Below, piece after piece: positions 6,514-14,895 of a stretch of DNA of 51,007 nucleotides. The stretch comes from CAIJMI01 sp043798445 (GTDB lineage Bacteria > Patescibacteriota > Microgenomatia > UBA10105 > UBA927). Position 1 is the first letter of the stretch; every line of letters begins with the position of its first letter. The stretch covers positions 1-51,007 of the forward strand of contig JAZDOQ010000019.1 in assembly GCA_043798445.1 (NCBI GenBank), written 5' to 3'. The position numbers and the translations under genes are program-made. Under the pieces are notes generated by a model that made no database searches, was not told the DNA's origin, and saw only the letters and a program-made list of their open reading frames with translations.

Positions 6514-7761
6514 CTATAACGATTTTATTTTTGCAAGAATTGTTTGTGCTGCACGTATTCCCAAATCAACCGCATAATTTGTTCCGCGGTCCCAGGGATA
6601 AATAGAATCTAAATTTGCGATATACACATTCTCAATTGGTGTTTGTATCTTTGGTGCACGCTTTGAATAATTTCTTGTATGGACAGGCTGCGCGTTAGGC
6701 ACTGTAAAGAGATATGTGTTTAAAAGATCTTTCGTATTAACTGATGGGGAAATTTTTTTAAGAAACGGCATGAACAGTGCTAGCAGTTCTTCTTTTGTTT
6801 TTGTGAGTAATGCATGTCCTTCCGGTAAATAGTTGCCGATATAGGTGATATGACGGCCTCCATAGTGTTTTTTGTCAATCATATTGGTGTGGTTAACAAC
6901 TGCTAAGAATGGAAACGATTTGTCATTGACATTGAGCCAATATGCTTTTTCTAAAATTGGTTTTTTTGTTTCAAGAATAAGTGTCTGTGCCCATAGGTGG
7001 GGAATAGATAATAGCTGATCACGATAGTTTTTTGGAAATTGAATAAGTTTAGTAACCATCTGGGATGGAACAGTCAAAAGAATTGCGTCAAATTTTTTTC
7101 TGTCGATGTCAGCAATTGGAGTATTTGTTTTAATGATACCGCCTTGCGTTCTGATTGCATCTGCAAGAACTTCCACAAAATGGGAAAACCCACCTTTAAA
7201 ATATCCAAGACGCGGCGTGCGTTTATGAAGCCGTGCCCAAAGCCAGGATGCTGCAATATCGTTAGCATACGGGCCAAACTTTGCATCAAGAAGCGGTTCC
7301 CAAATGGTATTCCATACTGTTTTTCCATTAATAACTTGGAAAAGTTTTTTTGCTGTAATATCTTCAAGTGGTTGCCAAAATGGATTTATTTTCATTAGTG
7401 CTGCGGTTGCCCCGGTTCTCACGCGGTCAAAAAACGGCAGGCCCGGAAATTTTAAAATATTGATTGGTGTATCGAACGGATATTGATTCTTGTTCCAATA
7501 TACAGAGGTGGTTGGGGAGAGGATCATGAGATCATTTTTTAATCCAAGTTCTTTGGCAAGAGAAATAAGGGCAGTGTCATTGGTAAAAAAATGATGGTAT
7601 GTTTTTTCGAGTGTCCAGTCCCAAGATGGGCCAGAAAAACCGTTTGCAAGTCCTCCAAGGATTTCATCCTTCTCAAACACAGTAACCGTTGCACCGTGTT
7701 TAGTAAGCTCGTATGCTGCAGTGAGCCCCGTTATCCCGCCACCGATAATTGCGATGTGCAT
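6514..7761 (-). CDS. FAD-dependent amine-oxidase-type oxidoreductase
   Basis: This 415-aa protein opens with the Rossmann FAD signature MHIAIIGGGITGLTAAYEL and an acidic residue at the end of strand 2 (VTVFEKDEILGGLANGF), as in protoporphyrinogen oxidase and other flavin amine oxidases. The C-terminus has the matching FAD-contact region (NVYIANLDSIYPWDRGTNYA). Such proteins often sit in surface-polysaccharide loci of this group of bacteria; the substrate cannot be told from sequence. The longest frame starts at 7929, but that adds 56 residues of unlikely sequence and runs into the opposite gene. The ATG at 7761 puts the GGGxxG at the N-terminus and follows TATAAT by 6 nt. It diverges from the GT-C gene at 7798 over 36 bp. 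Confidence 0.85.
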   Translation of the reverse strand: MHIAIIGGGITGLTAAYELTKHGATVTVFEKDEILGGLANGFSGPSWDWTLEKTYHHFFTNDTALISLAKELGLKNDLMILSPTTSVYWNKNQYPFDTPINILKFPGLPFFDRVRTGATAALMKINPFWQPLEDITAKKLFQVINGKTVWNTIWEPLLDAKFGPYANDIAASWLWARLHKRTPRLGYFKGGFSHFVEVLADAIRTQGGIIKTNTPIADIDRKKFDAILLTVPSQMVTKLIQFPKNYRDQLLSIPHLWAQTLILETKKPILEKAYWLNVNDKSFPFLAVVNHTNMIDKKHYGGRHITYIGNYLPEGHALLTKTKEELLALFMPFLKKISPSVNTKDLLNTYLFTVPNAQPVHTRNYSKRAPKIQTPIENVYIANLDSIYPWDRGTNYAVDLGIRAAQTILAKIKSL

Positions 7762-7797
7762 AATGGTATTATAGAAAATGTATTGAATAATACAAAT
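7762..7797. promoter_or_regulatory. 36-bp divergent promoter region
   Basis: On the minus strand TATAAT (7773-7768) lies 6 nt before the ATG at 7761. On the plus strand AATAAT (7786-7791) lies 6 nt before the ATG at 7798. Neither side has a ribosome site, so both transcripts look leaderless. Confidence 0.5.
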
Positions 7798-9180
7798 ATG
7801 AACATGCAGGCATCCATTATTGAGCGAGTTTTTATCGGTCTTTGCTTTTTTTGGTTTGTTTATTTGTGGATTGCCTTCGGAACATCCATTCCCTATCTGG
7901 ATAGTGGTATTGATTTTCTTCAGGCGCATGATTTTTACACAGGGGGAATACCGTTGTTAGGATTTCATTGGGCTAGTCTACATCCTCCATTAAAAACAGC
8001 AGTTGTTTCAGTACTCTTTTTTCTTTTTGGTGTCTCTGGTCGTACATATGCACTATTTGGATTACTGTTAGGGAGCATATCGTGTTATTCCTACTACACG
8101 ATTGTGAAAAAGAACACCACCTCTTTATTGTTTATTGCGGGAATGATGATGGTTTTTTTATTGTATCCACTAGGAACAGCGGGGATGATCGGAGGTTTTA
8201 CTGATTATGCATTATTTACCTGGTGTCTTTTAGCATGGGCGGGGTATTGTACTAATAAAAGAGTGGTGGTTATCATCGCTTCATTGTGTGCAGTTTTGAC
8301 AAAAGAGCCAGGAGTGCTGCTTCCTGGAAGTTTGATTATCGCCGAATTTTTTCATACATATGCGGCAAAAAGCAAAATTCAATGGAAATATATCCTCGTA
8401 ATTTTTTCAACCACTTTGGGTTTGTTTGTGTGGTTGTATATTTTATCGCTCTATGGAAAAGGAGCATGGTCCGACCATATTTTATCTGAAGGATATTCAT
8501 CAAACGGTATTATTGTTGCTTTACAGAATATATCCTCAGGAGGATGGAATAATCCCTATGCGTTACAAAATGCGTTGCACGTATTTATTATGAATTTTCA
8601 TTGGGTGTATTGGATTGTTGCCATTGTGGGACTCTGCATATGGGTCAGTGTACTGTTTTTACACGGAAAACAACAAAAGATTCAGAGAAATGCATTACTT
8701 CCGGCAGGCATATTTGCTTTGTTTTACGTTGTTCTTGTATTGTCATTTCCAACGTACGCCATACCCCGATATATTCTTCCTGTGAGCGCGTCGCTATTTA
8801 TATTTCTTGTATATGGAATGAATGGGTATTGGTTTATTCATAAAACATGGTACGTGCTTTGTTGGGCTGTTTTGGTTTTCGTTAGTATTACCGGACTGTA
8901 CCGTTCAGTAGATCCACTATCACTAAGTATTTGGAACACACTGAAATTAGATAATCAAACAGTGTATAACATGCGAGATTCTCAAGCGGGGAATGATGGC
9001 ATTACGTACAATTTACAGGAAAGTTTTCTCCAAAAGCAACGAACAATTACGATCCATAATGGAATGTTAAAACCCACTGATTGTTATCAATGGCGATTGT
9101 ATGACCCGAATAACGATAAACGGATTTTTTCTATTTTAGCGATTCCTATTGTGTATTCAACTATTGATTGTCTGCATTAA
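7798..9180 (+). CDS. GT-C type membrane glycosyltransferase (PMT/ArnT-like)
   Basis: This 460-aa polytopic protein has about ten hydrophobic helices. An acidic residue in the first outer loop (YLDSGIDF), the SLHPPLK motif before TM2-TM3, and TKEPGVLLP later are features of GT-C transferases that use lipid-linked sugars outside the membrane (glycosyltransferase family 39/ArnT type). The C-terminal 80 residues are soluble. It would move a sugar from a polyprenyl carrier to protein or lipid. The start at 7798 (MNMQASI) follows a -10-like AATAAT by 6 nt; the frame extends upstream to 7591, but only across the coding sequence of the opposite gene. Its end overlaps the 3' end of the converging gene at 9161 by 20 bp. 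Donor and acceptor are unknown. Confidence 0.75.
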   Translation: MNMQASIIERVFIGLCFFWFVYLWIAFGTSIPYLDSGIDFLQAHDFYTGGIPLLGFHWASLHPPLKTAVVSVLFFLFGVSGRTYALFGLLLGSISCYSYYTIVKKNTTSLLFIAGMMMVFLLYPLGTAGMIGGFTDYALFTWCLLAWAGYCTNKRVVVIIASLCAVLTKEPGVLLPGSLIIAEFFHTYAAKSKIQWKYILVIFSTTLGLFVWLYILSLYGKGAWSDHILSEGYSSNGIIVALQNISSGGWNNPYALQNALHVFIMNFHWVYWIVAIVGLCIWVSVLFLHGKQQKIQRNALLPAGIFALFYVVLVLSFPTYAIPRYILPVSASLFIFLVYGMNGYWFIHKTWYVLCWAVLVFVSITGLYRSVDPLSLSIWNTLKLDNQTVYNMRDSQAGNDGITYNLQESFLQKQRTITIHNGMLKPTDCYQWRLYDPNNDKRIFSILAIPIVYSTIDCLH

Positions 9181-10822
9181 TATTTTTGTCGCCGCAAAGG
9201 ATTTTTGTGTCGTACACGGATACATTTTTGTTTAGGTATGTCGGTGTATTTGATTGGAACATGGTATTTGTGAGCGTTATTTCTTCAAGAGCCCATGGGT
9301 GTTCGATCATGACATAGCTTATTGAATTGGTATAAAGTAAGTCACAAGTTATCTGTTCATTGTTGTTTTCAAATATTTGTTTTATAACATTATTTCTGCC
9401 TTGTGTATTGTATCCTGCGGACCAGGAAAAATATGGCCACCCATAAAAGATATTTCGTCCAGCAATTGATGCGGGATGGAAGAAATAACTAGAGTTTAAA
9501 ATGATTGCATCAGGTAGGGTATTATCCCGTATCCATGTTGCCGTCTCATTTTGTGGGATATCTTCCGATTTTAGATATGGGTCATTGGCAATGGGGAAGA
9601 AATCGATGATACCGGAAAACATGAGGCCTGCTATACATATGATGGTGATTGTTTGACAGACATATGTATATATTTTCTTTTTCCATCTATGTGTATATAT
9701 ACGAATGAGCGCAAATGCAGACAACATGTTGCCGATGATGAGGAAAAAATTAAAGAATTTATGATTTGCCGCCATTTCAACGGAGAATTGGAATAAGTTA
9801 GGAATGAGGAATAGGAAAAAGAGGGGAACGGTTAATTTCTTCACGCGCGTTGGTGCAAGAAGCCATCCCAATGGAATGAAGATACTGTGCAGTCCGATGT
9901 TTTGTATCCAGTACCAGATGATTTTTACGATGGTAAGTGGTGGTGTGATCAGATATCCAGGGTGCAGCATTACCGTTTTTGGACCGGTGAATAACGGAAG
10001 CAGTTGGGGAATGATATAGGCAAGACCGATACTTCCAATGAGAAGTAACACTCCACGAAGGCGAGGAAGAAGGATAAAATAACACATCATGAACAGGGCA
10101 AGAATGATCAGGATTGGTTGATGGAAGTAGGGAAGGAGCGCCAGTATGACTATTTCAGGTATGGCAAACAACAGTTGTTTTTTAAACGGTTTCTTTTCAA
10201 TATATATAAGGATTCCGATAAACAGGAGTGCAAGCGTAAACGCAGCCCCCAAATGCCGTTGATTCGTATAGATATTTAAACTCCAGAATGCCGAGATGTC
10301 GCCCTTCCCCCAGGGGGCAAACGAAGGGAACGTCGTGTTTGTCACTATGTCCGTTATCGAATGTACTGACAATGGATGATCCTTAAAAAATTGTATCCAT
10401 GACAGCGATCCGTTAAATAGAAAAAAGATGACGGAAAGGATGGTCACTCGTTTGTCTTTGAATACTTTTTGTGCAATGAATGCAATACCGATCATTAGTC
10501 CTGCAAATCCAATGATGCTCGGGATATTCAGTGCCCAGTCTATTCGGAGTCCTGCTTTTTCAAGCATTCCAACAAGAAAATAAAATAAAAAATGATAACG
10601 GATCGGTTCACCCGGGAATAGCGGATATTCTGGTGGCCAGTTATTGCCGAATGTAAATGATCGAATAAGCGGTATATGTGCTCCGAAATCACTCCATGCC
10701 TTTGGTGCTATGAGCATTGATGACGTTTTTGTGTCATAAGAAAACGTATGAAACATGAGCCAAGAAGAAAAAAGAAACGCAAAGCTCCCAAGAAGAATCC
10801 AAAAGCATGTTTCCTTTTTCAT
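9161..10822 (-). CDS. Polytopic membrane protein, DUF2298-like GT-C relative
   Basis: This 553-aa protein has about 12 hydrophobic helices and a C-terminal soluble part of about 100 residues. Near the N-terminus SDFGAHIPLIRSF is followed by PLFPGEPIRYHFLFYFLVG. That segment lines up with PDMWWAGGSINYYYFGHLVT of the divergent gene at 10846, the hallmark region of DUF2298 (YYY) proteins. The C-terminal text with ATWIRDNTLPDAIILNSSYF resembles the AIEWLKERMENN...VEADG region in that neighbour and in other GT-C proteins. It is therefore taken as a distant paralogue, probably a sugar transferase or flippase-linked enzyme of the outer surface. The ATG at 10822 lies 6 nt after TGATACAAT on the minus strand. 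The product family is inferred, not shown. Confidence 0.65.
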   Translation of the reverse strand: MKKETCFWILLGSFAFLFSSWLMFHTFSYDTKTSSMLIAPKAWSDFGAHIPLIRSFTFGNNWPPEYPLFPGEPIRYHFLFYFLVGMLEKAGLRIDWALNIPSIIGFAGLMIGIAFIAQKVFKDKRVTILSVIFFLFNGSLSWIQFFKDHPLSVHSITDIVTNTTFPSFAPWGKGDISAFWSLNIYTNQRHLGAAFTLALLFIGILIYIEKKPFKKQLLFAIPEIVILALLPYFHQPILIILALFMMCYFILLPRLRGVLLLIGSIGLAYIIPQLLPLFTGPKTVMLHPGYLITPPLTIVKIIWYWIQNIGLHSIFIPLGWLLAPTRVKKLTVPLFFLFLIPNLFQFSVEMAANHKFFNFFLIIGNMLSAFALIRIYTHRWKKKIYTYVCQTITIICIAGLMFSGIIDFFPIANDPYLKSEDIPQNETATWIRDNTLPDAIILNSSYFFHPASIAGRNIFYGWPYFSWSAGYNTQGRNNVIKQIFENNNEQITCDLLYTNSISYVMIEHPWALEEITLTNTMFQSNTPTYLNKNVSVYDTKILCGDKNINADNQ

Positions 10823-10845
10823 AATTTGATTGTATCATTGGTACC
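10823..10845. promoter_or_regulatory. 23-bp bidirectional promoter with overlapping -10 hexamers
   Basis: On the minus strand TGATACAAT (10837-10829) precedes the ATG at 10822 by 6 nt. On the plus strand TATCAT (10833-10838) precedes the ATG at 10846 by 7 nt. The hexamers occupy opposite strands of the same bases. Both genes appear leaderless, and polymerase cannot occupy both sites at once. Confidence 0.6.
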
Positions 10846-13065
10846 ATGCCAATGAGTGATGTGTTTATTGTTCTTCAATGGTGGAGCGTCTTGTTTCTCG
10901 TCGGTGCTGCTGCATTTCCATTGACAAAACGGCTGTTTCCCGGATGGTATGACAAAGGATATTTTTTCAGCAAAGCTGTTGGGTTTGTAATCGTCTCGTA
11001 TCTTGTTTATGTTGCCGGAACAATTCGGGTTGCTCCTTTTACTGTATGGACTATCTATGGAGCGATGGCCATTGTTTTTTTGATTGGTATCTTCATCACA
11101 CAGACGAGATCCATTAAAGCGCGTATCCAAAAACTGAAAGAATCGTACGAACAGTATGTGTTTCTTTTTGGTCTTGAGGAGGCAATTTTTTTCTTACTGC
11201 TTATTTTGTGGAGTTGGGTGAAAGCACATGAACCATCGATCCGGGGACTGGAGAAGTTTATGGATTATGGATTCATGCAATCAATTCTCAATAGCTCCTA
11301 TTTTCCTGCGCCTGACATGTGGTGGGCCGGGGGGTCGATTAATTATTACTATTTTGGCCATTTAGTAACTGCTGTTTTGACGAAGCTTTCCGGATTATCT
11401 CTTGGATATACGTTTAATCTTATGCTTGCGACTATTTTTGCGTTGACTGCAACAATGAGTTTTTCGATCGGATATCAACTCCTGTTTTTGGGACAAAAAA
11501 GAAAAATAGGACAAGTGGGAAAGATTATTGGCGGAGTGTTGACCGCATTTTTAGTGACCGCAGCCGGAAATATGCAAACAATTTATGCGTTTACGAAAGG
11601 GTATGTGGGAGAGGATGTTCAGCCATTTTGGCATCTTTTATGGCCTCTAAGGGAATTATCAGAAAAAATAGGTCAGGGAATGATGACCTATTGGTATCCA
11701 AATGCCACCCGTTTTATTCCGTTTTCCATTCATGAATTTCCGAGTTATTCATTTGTCGTTTCTGATGTTCATGGACACGTACTTTCTCTTCCATTTGTGT
11801 TGCTTGCGCTGGGCATGCTTATTCATCTGTTTACTTCTTTTGTTTCATTAAGGAAACAAAATATTCCATGGGGGCCGCTTATTTGGTATGGATTTCTTGT
11901 TGGAATACTTCTTATGACAAATGCCTTGGATGGGCCCATATATGGCGGATTATTTGCTTTTTGTTGGTTTGTTTTTATTATAGTACCAAACAAGAAACAC
12001 TGGAAAACTCATTGGTGGGAATTTCTTTACCCTGTTGGATTTGTTGCCATTACGGCAATTATAACAGCGCTTCCTTTTTTGTTCTTTTTTAATTCGTTTG
12101 CAACAGGGATTGGTGTGAATTGTCCTCCATCATTTCTTGCTGGAATGAAGATTGGCCCTTTCATTTTTGAGGAGGTAGAAAAGTGTCAGCGGTCGCCGTT
12201 GTGGATGATGTGGCTGTTGTGGGGATTTTTCTGGTTCACGGGCGCTTGGCTATTTATTACAAAAATATGGAATACGTACGATACTGACAAAACGATTCGG
12301 CGAATACTAAAAGTGTTCTATCTATTTGGTATCGGCCTTATTATTTTTCCTGAGTTTTTCTATGTTAAGGATATATATCCAGCCCATTTTCGAAGCAATA
12401 CCATGTTTAAACTCGGGTATCAGGCATTTATCATGTGGTCTGTTATTGCAGGATATGTGATCACTCACGCGTTTATTACCTGGAAACACAGAATAATAAA
12501 TACGACATATATATGGCTTCGGCCGGTATTTATTTTTTTATTGATTCCACAGCTTTTCCTTGTGTCCATTTATCCCATTTTTTCTATCAGGTCGAATTTT
12601 GGAGAACTGAAAAATTATCAAGAAATATGGGGATTTGGATGGATGCAACAGGAATATCCCGATAACTGGAAAGCAATTGAATGGCTCAAAGAACGTATGG
12701 AAAATAATCAAACGCAAGGCGTTCCAATACTTGTAGAAGCTGATGGGGACAGCTATACAGACTATAATCAGATTTCTGCATTTTCAGGTATTCCAACGAT
12801 TGCTGGATGGGCAGTGCATGAGTGGTTGTGGCGGGGGACGTATGATACGGTGTCACCTAGACGTGATGATATTCGGCGTATTTATGAATCGACAGACATT
12901 GGGGAAATTGAAAAAATAATTACCGCCTATAATATTACTTATATTATCGTTGGTCGGTATGAACGGGAAAAATTTTCTCAAATACAAGAAAATGTGTTAG
13001 ACGCAATCGGTATACGTGTGTTTACCTCAGGTACAACAACTATTTGGGAGACTCGGAAGCGATAA
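10846..13065 (+). CDS. DUF2298 (YYY family) polytopic membrane protein
   Basis: This 739-aa protein has about 14 membrane segments. The defining motif is GGSINYYYFGHLVTAVL, preceded by PSIRGLEKFMDYGFMQSIL. This is the Chloroflexi/archaea YYY membrane family (DUF2298), which structure-based work places near GT-C glycosyltransferases. Further family text is RFIPFSIHEFPSYSFVVSDVHGHVLSLP, with D and H residues in an outer loop. The C-terminal about 140 residues are soluble (NWKAIEWLKERMENN...) and include FSGIPTIAGWAVHEWLWRG. Role: probably transfer of sugars to surface glycans; no substrate is known. It shares its promoter region with the related gene at 9161-10822. The start at 10846 is fixed by a TATCAT 7 nt upstream. 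Confidence 0.85.
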   Translation: MPMSDVFIVLQWWSVLFLVGAAAFPLTKRLFPGWYDKGYFFSKAVGFVIVSYLVYVAGTIRVAPFTVWTIYGAMAIVFLIGIFITQTRSIKARIQKLKESYEQYVFLFGLEEAIFFLLLILWSWVKAHEPSIRGLEKFMDYGFMQSILNSSYFPAPDMWWAGGSINYYYFGHLVTAVLTKLSGLSLGYTFNLMLATIFALTATMSFSIGYQLLFLGQKRKIGQVGKIIGGVLTAFLVTAAGNMQTIYAFTKGYVGEDVQPFWHLLWPLRELSEKIGQGMMTYWYPNATRFIPFSIHEFPSYSFVVSDVHGHVLSLPFVLLALGMLIHLFTSFVSLRKQNIPWGPLIWYGFLVGILLMTNALDGPIYGGLFAFCWFVFIIVPNKKHWKTHWWEFLYPVGFVAITAIITALPFLFFFNSFATGIGVNCPPSFLAGMKIGPFIFEEVEKCQRSPLWMMWLLWGFFWFTGAWLFITKIWNTYDTDKTIRRILKVFYLFGIGLIIFPEFFYVKDIYPAHFRSNTMFKLGYQAFIMWSVIAGYVITHAFITWKHRIINTTYIWLRPVFIFLLIPQLFLVSIYPIFSIRSNFGELKNYQEIWGFGWMQQEYPDNWKAIEWLKERMENNQTQGVPILVEADGDSYTDYNQISAFSGIPTIAGWAVHEWLWRGTYDTVSPRRDDIRRIYESTDIGEIEKIITAYNITYIIVGRYEREKFSQIQENVLDAIGIRVFTSGTTTIWETRKR

Positions 13066-13079
13066 AGACGAATTCTCTC

Positions 13080-13153
13080 TTGACAATGATTAGATGTATG
13101 TGATTAAATACGAATGTTATTTACGTAGATTCTTCAGGAGACGTGCGTATAAT
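13080..13153 (+). promoter_or_regulatory. rho promoter region
   Basis: TTGACA (13080-13085) followed at about 18 nt by TTAAAT is one candidate promoter. A perfect TATAAT at 13148-13153 is a second. Both point at rho; the second would give a leader of about 130 nt. Confidence 0.45.
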
Positions 13154-13159
13154 TTTTTC

Positions 13160-13201
13160 ATGAATTTCCAAACACAAGCGAAGTATTCCATTATGTATTA
13201 A
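13160..13201 (+). CDS. Possible 13-residue leader peptide upstream of rho
   Basis: An ATG exactly 6 nt after TATAAT opens a frame of 13 codons (MNFQTQAKYSIMY) ending in TAA, which is followed at once by seven T residues. The spacing is the same as at leaderless genes in this window. E. coli rho also has a leader peptide (RhoL), but this one is shorter and not visibly related. It may be chance. Confidence 0.3.
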   Translation: MNFQTQAKYSIMY

Positions 13202-13223
13202 TTTTTTTACCCTAGGAGCGTGG

Positions 13224-13256
13224 GAGAAAGAAAGCAAAACACGGTTTTACTTTCTC
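13224..13256 (+). promoter_or_regulatory. Hairpin in the rho leader
   Basis: GAGAAAG (13224-13230) pairs with CTTTCTC (13250-13256). Inside, AAAAC (13236-13240) pairs with GTTTT (13244-13248). It lies 36 nt before the rho start. A role in autoregulation is an inference from rho attenuation in other bacteria. Confidence 0.4.
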
Positions 13257-13291
13257 GTTTTCACTTTTTTCTACTACGCACTATAACTATT

Positions 13292-14878
13292 ATGGCTTTT
13301 CGAGCCTCCACAAAAAAGACTGCTCCGGCAGTTAAAAAATCCTCCCCCGCTAAACCAGCCTCGCCGGCAGGCAGGGCTTTGGATGGCGATGAAAACAAAA
13401 TTGACGTTCCAAAACAAGGACTTTCCATTGATGATCTCATTGGTGGACCTGTATCAGAAAAAGAAGAGAAAAAAATTGAAGTGATTGTTTCTCCAAAACC
13501 ATCAGCGTTAGCACCAAGCACTCCTATTTCTCAACCAGTGTATCGTTCAACAGGACCGGGAGGATATAGACAGCCATTTAATCGTGGTGGAGGCAGGTTT
13601 GAACGCGGATCGCGACGGGAAGGGTATGGACAGGGATATCAACAACAAGGATATCAACAACAATCAGGATATCAAGGTGGCTATCGCAGAGTACAACGGG
13701 ATTTTGTTCCGGCTCCGGATGGTGCTGGATTTACCGTTGATATTAACGTCCCGACAGAAACAGTGAAGGGCATTTTGGATTTGACCGCAGAAGGTCATGG
13801 ATTTTTGCGACCGAAGTTTACGCCGTCAGATAAAGATGTGTACATTTCTCAATCCCAAATTCGCAGGTTTCTCCTTCGAAACGGAGATGAGGTAGAGGGA
13901 CAAGCAAGACAACCAAAAGAAAATGAGCGGTATTGGGGATTATTGAAAGTTGAAAAAATTAACGGTGTTGTTGCTGAAGAAATGGTGAATCGACCGCGAT
14001 TTGACGACTTAACACCTATCTATCCAAATACGTTTTTGAAGCTTGAAACAGGACAATTCCCATTGTCCACCCGTATGATGGATTTGTTGTCACCTATCGG
14101 ATTTGGACAACGCGGACTCATAGTTTCTCCGCCAAAAGCAGGAAAAACAACAATTTTGAAAGAAATTGCGGCCGGAGTGACCGCAAATTATCCAGATGTT
14201 CATTTGATGGCAGCGTTAATTGGTGAACGTCCCGAAGAGGTTACAGACCTTATGCGGAGCATTAAAGGAGAAGTATTAGCCAGTAATTTTGATGAATCAC
14301 CACAAGCACAGACGAGAGTTGCTGAAATTGCACTGGATCGAGCCAAACGCTTGGTTGAAATGGGAAAAGACGTTGTCGTACTTCTCGATTCCATTACCCG
14401 GCTTGCACGTGCATACAACTTGGTCGTAAATCCATCGGGACGAACATTGTCCGGAGGATTTGATCCAGCAGCATTGTTTCCAGCAAAGAAATTTTTAGGC
14501 GCTGCACGGTGTATTGAAGGAAAAGAAGGATCCGGAAAAGCAACAAGCGGATCACTCACTGTCATCGGCACTGCGCTTGTGGATACTGGAAGCAGAATGG
14601 ATGATCTTATTTATGAAGAATTTAAAGGAACAGGAAACATGGAGCTTCATCTGTCGCGGAAATTGCAGGAACGCAGAGTGTTTCCAGCAATTGATATTTC
14701 CGGATCCGGTACACGTCATGATGAACTCATGCTTGGAGAGGAAGCAATGAAGCGCGTTACCACGCTTCGACGTATGCTCACACTGTTGTCTGATGATGAA
14801 CAAACATCAATGATGATTGAACGACTTACCAAAACAAATTCTAATGCAGATTTTTTGGATACGTTAAATCAAGGATAA
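13292..14878 (+). CDS. rho: Transcription termination factor Rho
   Basis: This 528-aa protein is the hexameric RNA helicase that ends transcription. The N-terminal 150 residues are low-complexity, with an RG/Q-rich stretch at about 115-133 (GYQQQGYQQQSGYQGGYRR). A Rho RNA-binding domain with GHGFLRPKF follows. The ATPase core has Walker A PPKAGKTT (280-287), Walker B VVVLLDSITRLARAYN (Asp near 366), the Q-loop/R-loop text SGKATSGSLTVIGTALVDTG, and the C-terminal RRVFPAIDISGSGTRHDELM. Prion-like inserts in Rho occur in other bacteria. Residues ASPAGRA near 25 are encoded by a GCCGGCAGGCAGG palindromic word that looks like an inserted repeat. The frame begins at 13220, but 13292 (MAFRAST) is preferred; the start is moderately sure. 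It converges on the collagen gene with 17 bp between. Confidence 0.95.
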   Translation: MAFRASTKKTAPAVKKSSPAKPASPAGRALDGDENKIDVPKQGLSIDDLIGGPVSEKEEKKIEVIVSPKPSALAPSTPISQPVYRSTGPGGYRQPFNRGGGRFERGSRREGYGQGYQQQGYQQQSGYQGGYRRVQRDFVPAPDGAGFTVDINVPTETVKGILDLTAEGHGFLRPKFTPSDKDVYISQSQIRRFLLRNGDEVEGQARQPKENERYWGLLKVEKINGVVAEEMVNRPRFDDLTPIYPNTFLKLETGQFPLSTRMMDLLSPIGFGQRGLIVSPPKAGKTTILKEIAAGVTANYPDVHLMAALIGERPEEVTDLMRSIKGEVLASNFDESPQAQTRVAEIALDRAKRLVEMGKDVVVLLDSITRLARAYNLVVNPSGRTLSGGFDPAALFPAKKFLGAARCIEGKEGSGKATSGSLTVIGTALVDTGSRMDDLIYEEFKGTGNMELHLSRKLQERRVFPAIDISGSGTRHDELMLGEEAMKRVTTLRRMLTLLSDDEQTSMMIERLTKTNSNADFLDTLNQG

Positions 14879-14895
14879 CGCAACTTCCTGTCGTC

